Of a stretch of 64,000 nucleotides of DNA, positions 1 through 8,032 are shown piece by piece; position 1 is the first letter of the stretch, and every line of letters starts with the position of its first letter. The DNA lies in NCBI RefSeq assembly GCF_900110205.1, contig NZ_FOCV01000016.1, positions 1 to 64,000 on the forward strand. The letters are read 5' to 3'. This DNA comes from Rhizobium tibeticum. GTDB taxonomy: Bacteria; Pseudomonadota; Alphaproteobacteria; Rhizobiales; Rhizobiaceae. A program made the translations under genes and the position numbers. The notes under the pieces were generated by a model that saw nothing but the letters and a program-made list of their open reading frames with translations, did not search any database and was not told the origin of the DNA.

Positions 1-162
1 CCGTTCGGCACGATCAAGCAATGGATGAACCAGGGCGCGTTCCTGATGCGGCGGCTGGAAAACGTCCGCGGGGAGTTCAGCCTGACGGCGCTCGCCTACA
101 ACATCAAGAGGGCCATCTCCATCATCGGTGTGCCGGGCCTGATCGCCGCGTTGCGGACATAA
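1..162 (+). mobile_element. Transposase C-terminus (partial, 5' end outside window)
   Basis: An open frame entering from the left edge gives 53 residues and ends with TAA at 160-162. It reads FGTIKQWMNQGAFLMRRLE and then FSLTALAYNIKRAI, a C-terminal pattern I associate with DDE transposases of the IS1182/IS5-like type (GTIK..M..G.FL.RG...V..EFSL.ALAYN..R). Only the extreme C-terminus is in view, so the family cannot be fixed and neither the catalytic residues nor the left inverted repeat can be checked. It lies about 120 bp from a headless Lrp-type regulator, so an insertion probably removed the start of that gene. Confidence 0.7.
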
Positions 163-283
163 AACGCCCCATTTTGCGTTGTTCTCAACCCAAAATAAAC
201 GCCACTATGCCCATGAACGCCACCATCGCACCCGAAAACGGAAAAGCTGGAAATTGGACAAAACGCCGCCGTCCACGCCGAAA

Positions 284-505
284 ATCAACTACTTTCCATC
301 ATTCGAAGAGTTCTCGGACGGTCTGCCGGAGATTCGCGAGTGCTTTTTGATGACGGGTGGATCGGATTATCTGCTTCGCGTTGACGTCGAAAGCGCCAGT
401 GCTTTCGAACGGATTCACAAGGAGATACTTTCAGTCCTGCCGGGTGTGCTGCGGATCAATTCCAGCTTTTCGATCCGCAACGTTTTGTCGGTGCGCCAGA
501 AATAG
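284..505 (+). pseudogene. Lrp/AsnC-family regulator, C-terminal fragment only
   Basis: The frame from about 284 to the TAG at 503-505 reads YFPSFEEFSDGLPEIRECF, then LMTGGSDYLLRVDVES and a tail around PGVLRINSSFSIRNVLS. This is the C-terminal ligand-sensing (RAM) domain of Lrp/AsnC regulators, where P-E-[IV]-x-E-C-x-x-[ML]-T-G-x-x-D-Y-L-L-[RK]-V is the usual core. The N-terminal HTH and first linker strands are missing. The sequence upstream gives no matching protein and adjoins a transposase end, so the gene appears decapitated by the insertion. It may once have controlled the downstream 2-hydroxyglutarate oxidase gene, a common type of pairing (inference). No functional product is expected. 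Confidence 0.75.
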
Positions 506-635
506 ATGCGCGGGGTACTCAGCAAAGGCGTTTGACGACGGCACCTGGAGCGACTTACGCCATAAGGATTTCAAGACGGCGAGCCGCGCGAATGCTAACC
601 TTGACAGTGGGGATCACTCACAACCGGATAGTGGC

Positions 636-1868
636 ATGTATGACCATTGCATCATTGGAGGGGGCATCGTCGGCTTGGCGGTCGCCATGGCGTTGCAGGA
701 AAGGACACCTGGCGCCAGAATCGTTGTCTTGGAGAAAGAGGCAGAGCTTGCCAGACACCAGACGGGTCGCAATAGCGGCGTCATCCACGCCGGAATCTAT
801 TATGCTCCCGACTCCCTGAAGGCAAAGCTCTGCCGCGAGGGTGCGGCGGCGACAAAGCGCTTCTGTACTGACAATCGCATCCCATTCGAAACCTGCGGAA
901 AGTTATTGGTCGCCACCAACGATACGGAGACTGAGCGCATGGATGCGCTCGAGGGAAGGGCACGGCAGAACGGCATCGACTATAGGCGGCTGACGACCGC
1001 GCAACTGAGAACCGCCGAGCCTGGTATCGCCGGTCTCGGCGCTCTTCTGGTCCACTCCACCGGGATTGTCGACTACGCGGTGGTATGCCGCGCCATGGCA
1101 CAAAAGATCGAGGCTCGGGGTGGCGAGATCAGGCGCGGAGTTGCGGTCAAAGCCATTCACGAACAGGAAAAAAGCGTGCGCATCGAAAGTCCGTCCGGTT
1201 GCGTCGACGCCAGCAAACTGGTTGCCTGCGCCGGTCTCCAGTCGGACCGAATAGCGTTGATGGCCGGCTTGAAGATCAATCATCGGATCGTTCCGTTCCG
1301 TGGGGAATACTACGCATTGCCGGCATCGAAAGCGAAGGTCACGCAGCGCCTCATCTATCCGATCCCCGATCCCGACTTGCCGTTTTTGGGAATTCACCTG
1401 ACGCGAACGATTGACGGCGGTATGACTGTGGGTCCCAATGCGGTGCTTGGTTTTGCGCGCGAAGGCTATGCCAAGGGCAGTTTTGCTATCGCTGACATCG
1501 GCAACATGGCGACGTTTCCAGGCTTTTGGAAAATGGCTCGGAGGTATTGGCGTTCGGCAATTTCAGAATTTGCCAATTCCGCGTCGCGCGCACGCTATCT
1601 CAAGGAATGCCGGAAGTACTGCCCTGCGCTGACGATCGATGATCTGCAACGCCCGCAAGCCGGCATTCGCGCGCAGGCGGTGATGGCCGACGGAAGCCTG
1701 GTTCATGATTTTCTGTTCAAGCAGACCGAACGAATGCTGCATGTCTGCAATGCCCCCTCACCGGCGGCAACCTCCGCCATCCCGATCGGACGCATGATCG
1801 TCGATCGACTGCTTGAAGGCACCAGGGCGACAAATGTTTCCCCCGCCCTGCAGGGGGCTGAGGCTTAG
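636..1868 (+). CDS. lhgO: L-2-hydroxyglutarate oxidase (FAD-dependent)
   Basis: The 410-residue product matches the LhgO/YgaF family (about 420 residues) in the DAO superfamily. It oxidises L-2-hydroxyglutarate to 2-oxoglutarate with electrons leaving through FAD. The N-terminus MYDHCIIGGGIVGLA carries the dinucleotide-binding glycines at residues 8-15. The block HQTGRNSGVIHAGIYY (residues 41-56) is strongly typical of the family, as are PFRGEYY and GPNAVL further on. The start at 636 is the first ATG directly before the Rossmann strand; the frame is open further upstream but codes for nothing recognisable, and the ribosome binding site is weak. It follows a truncated Lrp-type regulator and is convergent with a broken SDR gene. 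Confidence 0.88.
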   Translation: MYDHCIIGGGIVGLAVAMALQERTPGARIVVLEKEAELARHQTGRNSGVIHAGIYYAPDSLKAKLCREGAAATKRFCTDNRIPFETCGKLLVATNDTETERMDALEGRARQNGIDYRRLTTAQLRTAEPGIAGLGALLVHSTGIVDYAVVCRAMAQKIEARGGEIRRGVAVKAIHEQEKSVRIESPSGCVDASKLVACAGLQSDRIALMAGLKINHRIVPFRGEYYALPASKAKVTQRLIYPIPDPDLPFLGIHLTRTIDGGMTVGPNAVLGFAREGYAKGSFAIADIGNMATFPGFWKMARRYWRSAISEFANSASRARYLKECRKYCPALTIDDLQRPQAGIRAQAVMADGSLVHDFLFKQTERMLHVCNAPSPAATSAIPIGRMIVDRLLEGTRATNVSPALQGAEA

Positions 1869-1943
1869 GTCTTCGGTTCGATTGTTGCCCAGGAGAGATG
1901 TGCGTGGACCATCTCGATCCACCTGTGAAAATGGGCGTGCCGA

Positions 1944-2668
1944 TCAGGAGATGGCAAGACCGCCGTCCACGGGAAGCGATATGCCGCTGATCATGGAGGC
2001 CTCATCGCTCAACAGGAAGAGAATTGCCTCGGCGACCTCATCAGGATCGAGAAAGCGTGCAAGCGGGATGCGAGCCTTGACCGGGTCGGCCTTGGCCGGG
2101 TCGCTCCAGGCAAGTTCACCCATGGGGGTCAGCGTGACGGTCGGGTTGACGCTGTTGACACGGATGCCGGCGGCGCCGAGATCTACCGCCATGACGCGCG
2201 TGATCGCATCGAGCGCCGCTTGGAAGCGCAGTAGGCGGTGTGATTGGCAACGCCGCGACGCGCCGCATCGCTTGAAACATTGACGATCGAACCCTTGATG
2301 CCGCGCTCGATCCAATCGCGTACGACCGCCTGTGCCAGCACCACCGGGGCAAGGGTATTGACGTTGAGAACATGGCTGAAGTCGACCACTTCGGTCTCCA
2401 CGAACGATTGCAGCACGGTCGTGCCGGCGCAATTGACCAGCATGTCGACAGGAAACGCCGGCGTGACGGCCGCAGCAATCGCGCCGATCTCAGCAAGGTC
2501 GGCACAGATCGGTTCGCAAACGATCTCTTGCGCGAGCACTTCCAGATCGCGCCGATCGCGTGTCAATGCGACGACCGTAGCGCCTCGGCTCGCCAGCATG
2601 ACTGCCGTTGCGCGCCCGATCCCCTTGCCCGCCCCGGTGATAAGAACGCGTTTCCCATTCCAGTCCAT
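1944..2668 (-). pseudogene. L-xylulose reductase-like SDR, frameshifted
   Basis: Two overlapping frames together make one full-length SDR of about 240 residues. The N-terminal part begins MDWNGKRVLITGAGKGIGRA (cofactor glycines at residues 12-18) and runs through NVSSDA and YCASK. The C-terminal part continues as ALDAITRVMAVDLG, INPTV-type NPTVTLTPMGELAWSDP and ends PVDGGLAIS. The combination of GAGKGIG and NPTV..T.MG...WSDP resembles DCXR/L-xylulose reductase. The frame is lost near 2218, where one base is missing in the YCASK|AALD region. The start at 2668 has a GAGGGAG Shine-Dalgarno. It is either a recent pseudogene or a single-base sequencing error. Its divergent neighbour is the ribitol regulator, so a pentitol/pentulose role fits. 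Confidence 0.85.
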
Positions 2669-2900
2669 TTTCACTCCCTCGGCGAACTGCGCTGTTGACA
2701 CAGACCTACTCGGAAATGCGCTGCGGGGCATCTAGGCAATCATCAATCGGATGACAAAAAAGTATCGGTCTGCGGGGGCAAATGTGGTGGAGCGGTCGGT
2801 CACATCCGGCTAAACTTCTTTCATGTCTGCGGGAGGGAACCGGGAGAGCTCCTCCGCGGATGGCCGAGTAACAGAATGTATCCCTGGGAGGGGTAGTCGT

Positions 2901-3797
2901 ATGCGGGATGTATCAGAGCCCGATCTGGAAGTCGTCCAGATACGATCCGGCGAGTCCTTCAAAATGTGGTCGCACGGATATCCCTATCATACGGTGCGGT
3001 GGCACTTTCATCCCGAGTACGAGATCCACCTCATCACCGAAACCTCCGGCTGCTATTTTGTCGGCGACTTCATCGGCGATTTTCAGCCGGGCAATTTTGT
3101 CATGACCGGCCCGAACCTGCCGCACAACTGGGTGAGCGAGGTCGTCGACAACAGGCGCATCGAGCAACGCTGCCTGGTTTTGCAATTCTCCGAGGCGTTC
3201 ATCGATGGCCTGCTTGCCATCCTTCCGGAGCTCAAGGGTTTCCGCTCGGTGCTGGCCGATAGTCGTCGAGGCGTTCTCTTTTCGCTCGAGGCAGCCGCGC
3301 TCGCAAAGCCGATCATGCAGGAGATGCTGGACGCCACAGGTGCGCGTCGCATCGCGCTTTTCATGCACCTCGTCGAACTTTTGACCGGTGCAAACGATCA
3401 CGTGGCTCTGACCACATCCGATTATCAGCCCGATCCCTCCGGTTATATGTCGATCGGCACCAACAAGGCGTTGGCATTTATCCGCGAGCGACTGACGGAA
3501 CCGTTTTCCGAGACCGATCTTTCGGCGATTGCCGGTCAAACGCCAAGCGCGTTCTCCCGGTCGTTTCGCAAACATACCGGCTTCTCGGTGATTCAGTATG
3601 TCAACCGCTTACGCATCAATCTTGCCTGCCAGTTGCTGATGAGCAGCGAGGACATGCCTGTGATCGATATCTGCTACGCATCCGGGTTTAACAACCTTTC
3701 GAATTTCAACAGACACTTTCTCGCACAAAAAGGGATGCCGCCCTCCAGGTTCCGAGCATTGAGGGCACAAAACGAAAAAGCGGTGGAGGCCGCCTAA
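2901..3797 (+). CDS. AraC-family regulator of the ribitol operon
   Basis: The 298-residue protein has an N-terminal cupin-like sensor domain (RWHFHPEYEIHLIT near the start, then GNFVMTGPNLPHNW) and a C-terminal pair of AraC HTH motifs. The first HTH lies around DLSAIAGQTPSAFSRSF and the second around DICYASGFNNLSNFNRHF. The start at 2901 follows a GGGAGGGG Shine-Dalgarno; an in-frame ATG at 2823 would add 26 unrelated residues. It is immediately upstream of, and co-oriented with, the ribitol uptake and catabolic genes and divergent from an L-xylulose-reductase-like pseudogene, so it is probably their pentitol-responsive activator. The inducer is inferred from context only. Confidence 0.88.
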   Translation: MRDVSEPDLEVVQIRSGESFKMWSHGYPYHTVRWHFHPEYEIHLITETSGCYFVGDFIGDFQPGNFVMTGPNLPHNWVSEVVDNRRIEQRCLVLQFSEAFIDGLLAILPELKGFRSVLADSRRGVLFSLEAAALAKPIMQEMLDATGARRIALFMHLVELLTGANDHVALTTSDYQPDPSGYMSIGTNKALAFIRERLTEPFSETDLSAIAGQTPSAFSRSFRKHTGFSVIQYVNRLRINLACQLLMSSEDMPVIDICYASGFNNLSNFNRHFLAQKGMPPSRFRALRAQNEKAVEAA

Positions 3798-3962
3798 CCA
3801 GGGAGGACAGGGAGGAGACAGGAGACATTGGTGGCAAGTGCGAACCGGAGACCGTGGCGGGCCTCCGCGAGGGATCGCGTGTCGTCAAATTTGGAACAGA
3901 TGCGCCTTAGCAGTGCGGCCGACGTTACCGTGAGTTTCGGCGCGCGGCTTTGTGCACGTTAA

Positions 3963-3985
3963 CTCAGGCCAGCCACACGCCTGAG
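3963..3985. promoter_or_regulatory. Inverted repeat in the ribitol operon leader
   Basis: CTCAGGC and GCCTGAG form perfect 7-bp arms around 9 bases, 43 bases before the start codon of the binding-protein gene. A second dyad, TTACCGT at 3925-3931 and ACGGTAA at 3986-3992, brackets it. They could be part of the AraC-type regulator's target or an mRNA leader hairpin. The rest of 3798-4027 shows no gene. Confidence 0.35.
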
Positions 3986-4027
3986 ACGGTAACCGCAACA
4001 ATCGATCTCTTTAAGGGAGAAACCGAA

Positions 4028-5113
4028 ATGACGCAATTCTCAATGAAACTCGCAGGCGCTGCCCTACTGGCTGTCGGCCTTCTTAGCGGAACGTCCGTTT
4101 TTGCACAATCGGCCAAGGTCACAGACGCAACGGTCGCTTTCCTGATGCCCGACCAGAGCTCGACGCGTTATGAAGAGCATGACTACCCAGGCTTCCAGGC
4201 TGAAATGGCAAAACTCTGCGCCGGCTGCAAGGTGATATACCAGAATGCCAATGGCGACGCATCGCGCCAGCAACAGCAATTCAACTCAGCGATCTCACAG
4301 GGTGCGAAAGCGATCGTCCTCGACCCGGTCGATTCCACCGCCGCTGCCTCGCTGGTGAAGATGGCCCAAAGCCAGGGCGTCAAGGTCATCGCCTATGACC
4401 GCCCTATCCCGTCTGCGGCCGCTGACTACTACGTCTCCTTCAACAATGAAGAGATCGGCAAGATGATTGCCGTATCGCTTGTCGAACGTTTGAAGAAGAA
4501 CAATGTCAAGCCGGAAGACGGCGGTCTGCTGGAGATCAACGGCTCGCCGACCGATGCGGCTGCCGGCCTGATCAAGAAGGGCATCCATGCAGGCATCGCT
4601 GAAGGCGGATATCAGGTGCTGGCCGAATACGACACGCCGGAATGGGCGCCGCCGAAGGCACAGCAATGGGCAAGTGGGCAGATCACCCGCTTCGGCAAGA
4701 AGATCATTGGCGTCGTGGCGGCCAATGACGGTACCGGCGGTGCAGCCGTCGCCGCCTTCAAGGCTGCCGGCATTGATCCGGTCCCGCCGGTGACTGGCAA
4801 TGACGCAACGATTGCCGGCCTGCAGCTGATTATCGCCGGCGATCAGTACAACACGATCTCCAAGCCGAGCGAGATCGTGGCTGCAGCCGCCGCCAACGTC
4901 GCACTGCAGCTGCTTTCCGGAGAGACGCCGAAGGCGGATACGAAGCTGTTCGACACGCCCACGCAGCTCTTCACGCCGGCGCTCGTGACTGCGGAGAACC
5001 TGAAGGCCGAAATCATCGACAAGACGGTCAACGGTAAGCCGATCCAGACGCCTGAGCAGCTTTGCGGCGACCGTTACGCGGACGGTTGCAAGAAGCTTGG
5101 TATCGGCAGCTAA
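4028..5113 (+). CDS. Periplasmic sugar-alcohol-binding protein (RbsB/XylF-like)
   Basis: The 361-residue precursor starts with a signal peptide (MTQFSMKLAGAALLAVGLLS, likely cleaved after SVFA-Q near residue 24). The mature part has the pattern of class I periplasmic binding proteins (Peripla_BP_4): VAFLMPDQSSTRYEEHDYPG, the hinge motif AISQGAKAIVLDPVDSTAA, and VVAANDGTGGAAV in the second lobe. The start at 4028 follows AAGGGAGAAACC. It delivers ligand to the ATPase and permease encoded next. Ribitol or a related pentitol is the likely ligand because the same operon encodes ribitol dehydrogenase; binding specificity cannot be read from the sequence. Confidence 0.9.
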   Translation: MTQFSMKLAGAALLAVGLLSGTSVFAQSAKVTDATVAFLMPDQSSTRYEEHDYPGFQAEMAKLCAGCKVIYQNANGDASRQQQQFNSAISQGAKAIVLDPVDSTAAASLVKMAQSQGVKVIAYDRPIPSAAADYYVSFNNEEIGKMIAVSLVERLKKNNVKPEDGGLLEINGSPTDAAAGLIKKGIHAGIAEGGYQVLAEYDTPEWAPPKAQQWASGQITRFGKKIIGVVAANDGTGGAAVAAFKAAGIDPVPPVTGNDATIAGLQLIIAGDQYNTISKPSEIVAAAAANVALQLLSGETPKADTKLFDTPTQLFTPALVTAENLKAEIIDKTVNGKPIQTPEQLCGDRYADGCKKLGIGS

Positions 5114-5197
5114 GCGCTCCTCCCGGGGGCCCTCCGGCGCGTGTCGTCGGGGGGCTCATTGCAAATCGCATGAGGTCATACGGAAAGGCTTGCCTCG

Positions 5198-6019
5198 ATG
5201 ACGGACACTCAACACGATACGCCCCCGATCGGCGAGCTCGTTCTCAGCCTGCGTGGCGTTTCCAAGAATTTCGGTGCCGTATCAGCCCTGACGGATATCG
5301 ATCTCGATGTGCATGCGGGCGAAGTCGTGGCGCTGGTTGGCGACAATGGCGCGGGAAAGTCGACACTCGTCAAAATTCTTGCCGGCGTGCACCAGCCGAC
5401 GTCGGGCGCGATCACCTTCGCGGGCAAACCGGTGACGCTCGCTGACCCAAGTACGGCACTTAATCTCGGCATTGCGACGGTTTTCCAGGATCTCGCACTT
5501 TGCGAAAATCTTGATGTGGTGGCCAACATCTTCCTTGGCCGGGAAACCAATCCTCTGAAGCTCGACGAAGTGTCGATGGAGGTGCGCTCATGGAAGCTCC
5601 TGAATGAGCTCTCAGCGCGCATTCCCAGCGTTCGCATTCCGATCGCGTCGCTTTCCGGTGGGCAGCGTCAGACGGTGGCGATCGCCAGATCGTTGCTGTT
5701 GGAGCCGAAGCTCATCATGCTCGACGAGCCGACGGCCGCACTTGGCGTTGCGCAGACGGCGGAGGTCTTGAACCTCATCGAACGGGTCCGTGATCGCGGC
5801 CTCGGCGTCATCATGATCAGCCACAATATGGAGGACGTGCGGGCCGTTGCAGACCGCATCGTGGTCCTGCGGCTCGGCCGCAACAACGGGATATTCTATC
5901 CCGACGCAACAAACCAGGAACTCGTCAGCGCCATCACCGGAGCCGCGGACAATTCCGTCTCCCGCAGGGCAAGCCGACGCCAAGCGTCGGGCGATATCAC
6001 AGAGGGCGGAAACCTATGA
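5198..6019 (+). CDS. Sugar ABC transporter ATPase, single-domain
   Basis: This 273-residue protein carries one nucleotide-binding domain: Walker A GDNGAGKST at about residues 49-57, Q-loop near TVFQDLAL, signature LSGGQRQTVAIARS, Walker B LIMLDEPTAALG and switch histidine in ISHNMEDV. Many ribose/xylose-type systems carry a duplicated ATPase of about 500 residues; this one is the half-size kind, as in fructose FrcA-type systems, and would act as a homodimer under the permease. It lies between the binding-protein gene and the permease gene, and its stop overlaps the permease start in ATGA. Its role is energising pentitol uptake at the inner membrane. Confidence 0.92.
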   Translation: MTDTQHDTPPIGELVLSLRGVSKNFGAVSALTDIDLDVHAGEVVALVGDNGAGKSTLVKILAGVHQPTSGAITFAGKPVTLADPSTALNLGIATVFQDLALCENLDVVANIFLGRETNPLKLDEVSMEVRSWKLLNELSARIPSVRIPIASLSGGQRQTVAIARSLLLEPKLIMLDEPTAALGVAQTAEVLNLIERVRDRGLGVIMISHNMEDVRAVADRIVVLRLGRNNGIFYPDATNQELVSAITGAADNSVSRRASRRQASGDITEGGNL

Positions 6020-7275
6020 GCACCAACTCCAATCAGAACGCCCCATCCCCACCCCTGCTCGATCGAAGCGACGTTCGCGTCAAGCATGAAACCGGCGTCA
6101 GCGGCGCCATCCGGGCCTTTGGCGATCGCGTGCGATCGGGCGATCTCGGGTCGTTGCCGGTCGTCGTCGGCCTGGTTCTAATCTGGACGGTGTTTGCGTC
6201 GCTCAATCCGGTCTTCCTTTCTGCTAACAACCTCGTCAACCTGCTCTTCGATGCGTCGACGGTCGGTGTTATCTCGCTTGGCATCGTCTGTATCCTGATG
6301 GTCGGCGAAATTGACCTGTCTGTTGGCTCGATCAGTGGCTTCGCCTCGGCGCTCGTCGGAATGCTGTGGGTCAATGAAGACTGGCCGGTCGCCCTGGCGA
6401 TCGTCGCCGCCCTTGCAGCGGGTGGTATCATCGGTGCGCTCTATGCATTGCTGTTCAATCGACTGGGAATGCCGAGCTTCGTTTCGACGCTGGCCGGCCT
6501 ACTCGCCGTTCTCGGCATGCAACTCTACCTTCTTGGCGCGACCGGTTCGATCAACCTGCCCTACGGCTCTGCGGTCGTGAACTTCGGACAGCTGCTGGTC
6601 ATGCCGGATCCTGTTTCCTATGTTCTCGCCGCCATTCCAGGGTTCGTGCTGTTCGTGAGCGGTTATCGCACTGTCGTACGCCGCCGCGCCGCAAGCTTGT
6701 CCTCGCAGTCGCTTGGCAGTCTGATTTTTCGTGCTGTCGTAATCACCTTGGTGCTCGAGCTGATCGTGTTTTATCTCAACCAGGACCGCGGCATTCCGTG
6801 GATGTTTGGTCTGTTTGTCGGCTTGGCCGTGGCCATGAGCTACGCGCTGACCCGCACCAAGTGGGGCCGCTCGATGACGGCGGTCGGCGGCAATCGCGAG
6901 GCCGCACGCCGCGCCGGCATCAATGTTCGCATGATTTATGCGAGCGCCTTCATGCTCTGCTCGATGCTGGCTGCACTTGGCGGCGTGTTGTCTGCGGCAC
7001 GTCTTGCGTCGGCAAGCCAGCAGGCCGGCACCGGAGATGTGAACCTCAATGCCATCGCGGCTGCCGTCATCGGTGGTACCAGCCTGTTTGGCGGTCGCGG
7101 CAGCGCCTATTCGGCCTTGCTCGGCATCATTGTCATCCAGTCAATTGCCAACGGCCTGACCTTGCTCGATCTGTCATCGTCGCTTCGCTACATGATAACC
7201 GGCGCCGTTCTTGCCATTGCCGTCATTGTCGACTCGCTCGCACGCCGTTCGAGGGTGTCCCACGGACGCGCGTAA
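6016..7275 (+). CDS. Sugar ABC transporter permease (RbsC/XylH family)
   Basis: The 419-residue polytopic membrane protein belongs to the BPD_transp_2 family. A hydrophilic N-terminal segment of about 50 residues is followed by roughly ten membrane spans. Family-typical blocks are [19 protein letters not shown] (the EIDLSVGS motif), the cytoplasmic coupling segment [19 protein letters not shown], and [20 protein letters not shown]. The length exceeds RbsC (about 320) and is like XylH, because of an extra hydrophilic region around residues 215-260. Translation is probably coupled to the ATPase gene through a 4-base overlap. Confidence 0.93.
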   Translation: MSTNSNQNAPSPPLLDRSDVRVKHETGVSGAIRAFGDRVRSGDLGSLPVVVGLVLIWTVFASLNPVFLSANNLVNLLFDASTVGVISLGIVCILMVGEIDLSVGSISGFASALVGMLWVNEDWPVALAIVAALAAGGIIGALYALLFNRLGMPSFVSTLAGLLAVLGMQLYLLGATGSINLPYGSAVVNFGQLLVMPDPVSYVLAAIPGFVLFVSGYRTVVRRRAASLSSQSLGSLIFRAVVITLVLELIVFYLNQDRGIPWMFGLFVGLAVAMSYALTRTKWGRSMTAVGGNREAARRAGINVRMIYASAFMLCSMLAALGGVLSAARLASASQQAGTGDVNLNAIAAAVIGGTSLFGGRGSAYSALLGIIVIQSIANGLTLLDLSSSLRYMITGAVLAIAVIVDSLARRSRVSHGRA

Positions 7276-7301
7276 AACCCAGACAAAAGGTAAGGAATGC
7301 T

Positions 7302-8030
7302 ATGAGACAGGAACTTTCTGGAAAGGTCGCTGCAATCACCGGCGCGGCCTCGGGGATCGGCCTTGAATGCGCAAGGGCGCTGCTCAGTGAGGGCGTCAGC
7401 GTCGCCCTCATCGATCGAGCTGAAGAGTCATTGAAACGAATTTGCTCCGAACTCGGACCGCAGGCATTTCCTCTGGTTGTCGATCTGACCATCCCGAAAA
7501 GCGTTGCGACGATGATGCCGCAGATTCTGCAAAGGTTCGGCAAGCTCGACATCTTCCACGCCAATGCCGGTGCCTATATCGGCGGAGACGTCGTTGAGGG
7601 AGATCCCGATGCCTGGGACCGCATGCTGAACCTCAACGTCAATGCTGCCTTCCGCTCTGTTCAGGCCGTGTTGCCGCACATGGTTGAACGGCAGACCGGC
7701 GACATCATCATGACCAGTTCCATCGCGGGTCTCGTTCCCGTCGTTTGGGAGCCGATATACACTGCCTCCAAATTTGCGGTGCAGGCTTTCGTTCACACGG
7801 TTCGGCGACAAGTGATGAAGCATGGCATTCGCGTCGGTGCCGTCGCGCCGGGACCCGTTGTCACGGCCCTGATCAGCGATTGGCCGAAGGCAAAGCTCGA
7901 AGAAACCATCGCTGCAGGCGGGCTGATGGAGGCAAGCGAAGTGGCCGATGCCGTCATGTTCATGCTCTCGCGGCCGCGCAATGTGACAATCCGCGACCTC
8001 GTCATTTTGCCGCACAGTACGGATCTTTAG
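7302..8030 (+). CDS. rbtD: Ribitol 2-dehydrogenase (SDR)
   Basis: The 242-residue SDR is close throughout its length to my recollection of Klebsiella ribitol dehydrogenase. Shared blocks include [19 protein letters not shown] at the N-terminus, [54 protein letters not shown] and PGPVVTAL. The cofactor motif is at residues 13-20 and the catalytic Ser140, Tyr153 and Lys157 are present. It oxidises ribitol to D-ribulose with NAD+. The start at 7302 follows AAGGTAAGGA. It sits between the transporter genes and a D-ribulokinase gene, giving a coherent ribitol to D-ribulose 5-phosphate route. This is the best-supported assignment in the operon and names its substrate. Confidence 0.9.
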   Translation: MRQELSGKVAAITGAASGIGLECARALLSEGVSVALIDRAEESLKRICSELGPQAFPLVVDLTIPKSVATMMPQILQRFGKLDIFHANAGAYIGGDVVEGDPDAWDRMLNLNVNAAFRSVQAVLPHMVERQTGDIIMTSSIAGLVPVVWEPIYTASKFAVQAFVHTVRRQVMKHGIRVGAVAPGPVVTALISDWPKAKLEETIAAGGLMEASEVADAVMFMLSRPRNVTIRDLVILPHSTDL

Positions 8031-8032
8031 AC

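Noticed and set aside
5114..5197. Terminator or attenuator between the binding-protein and ATPase genes
   Set aside because: The stretch is very GC-rich (CCCGGGGGCCCTCCGG) but I could not draw a stable, unambiguous stem with a U-run.
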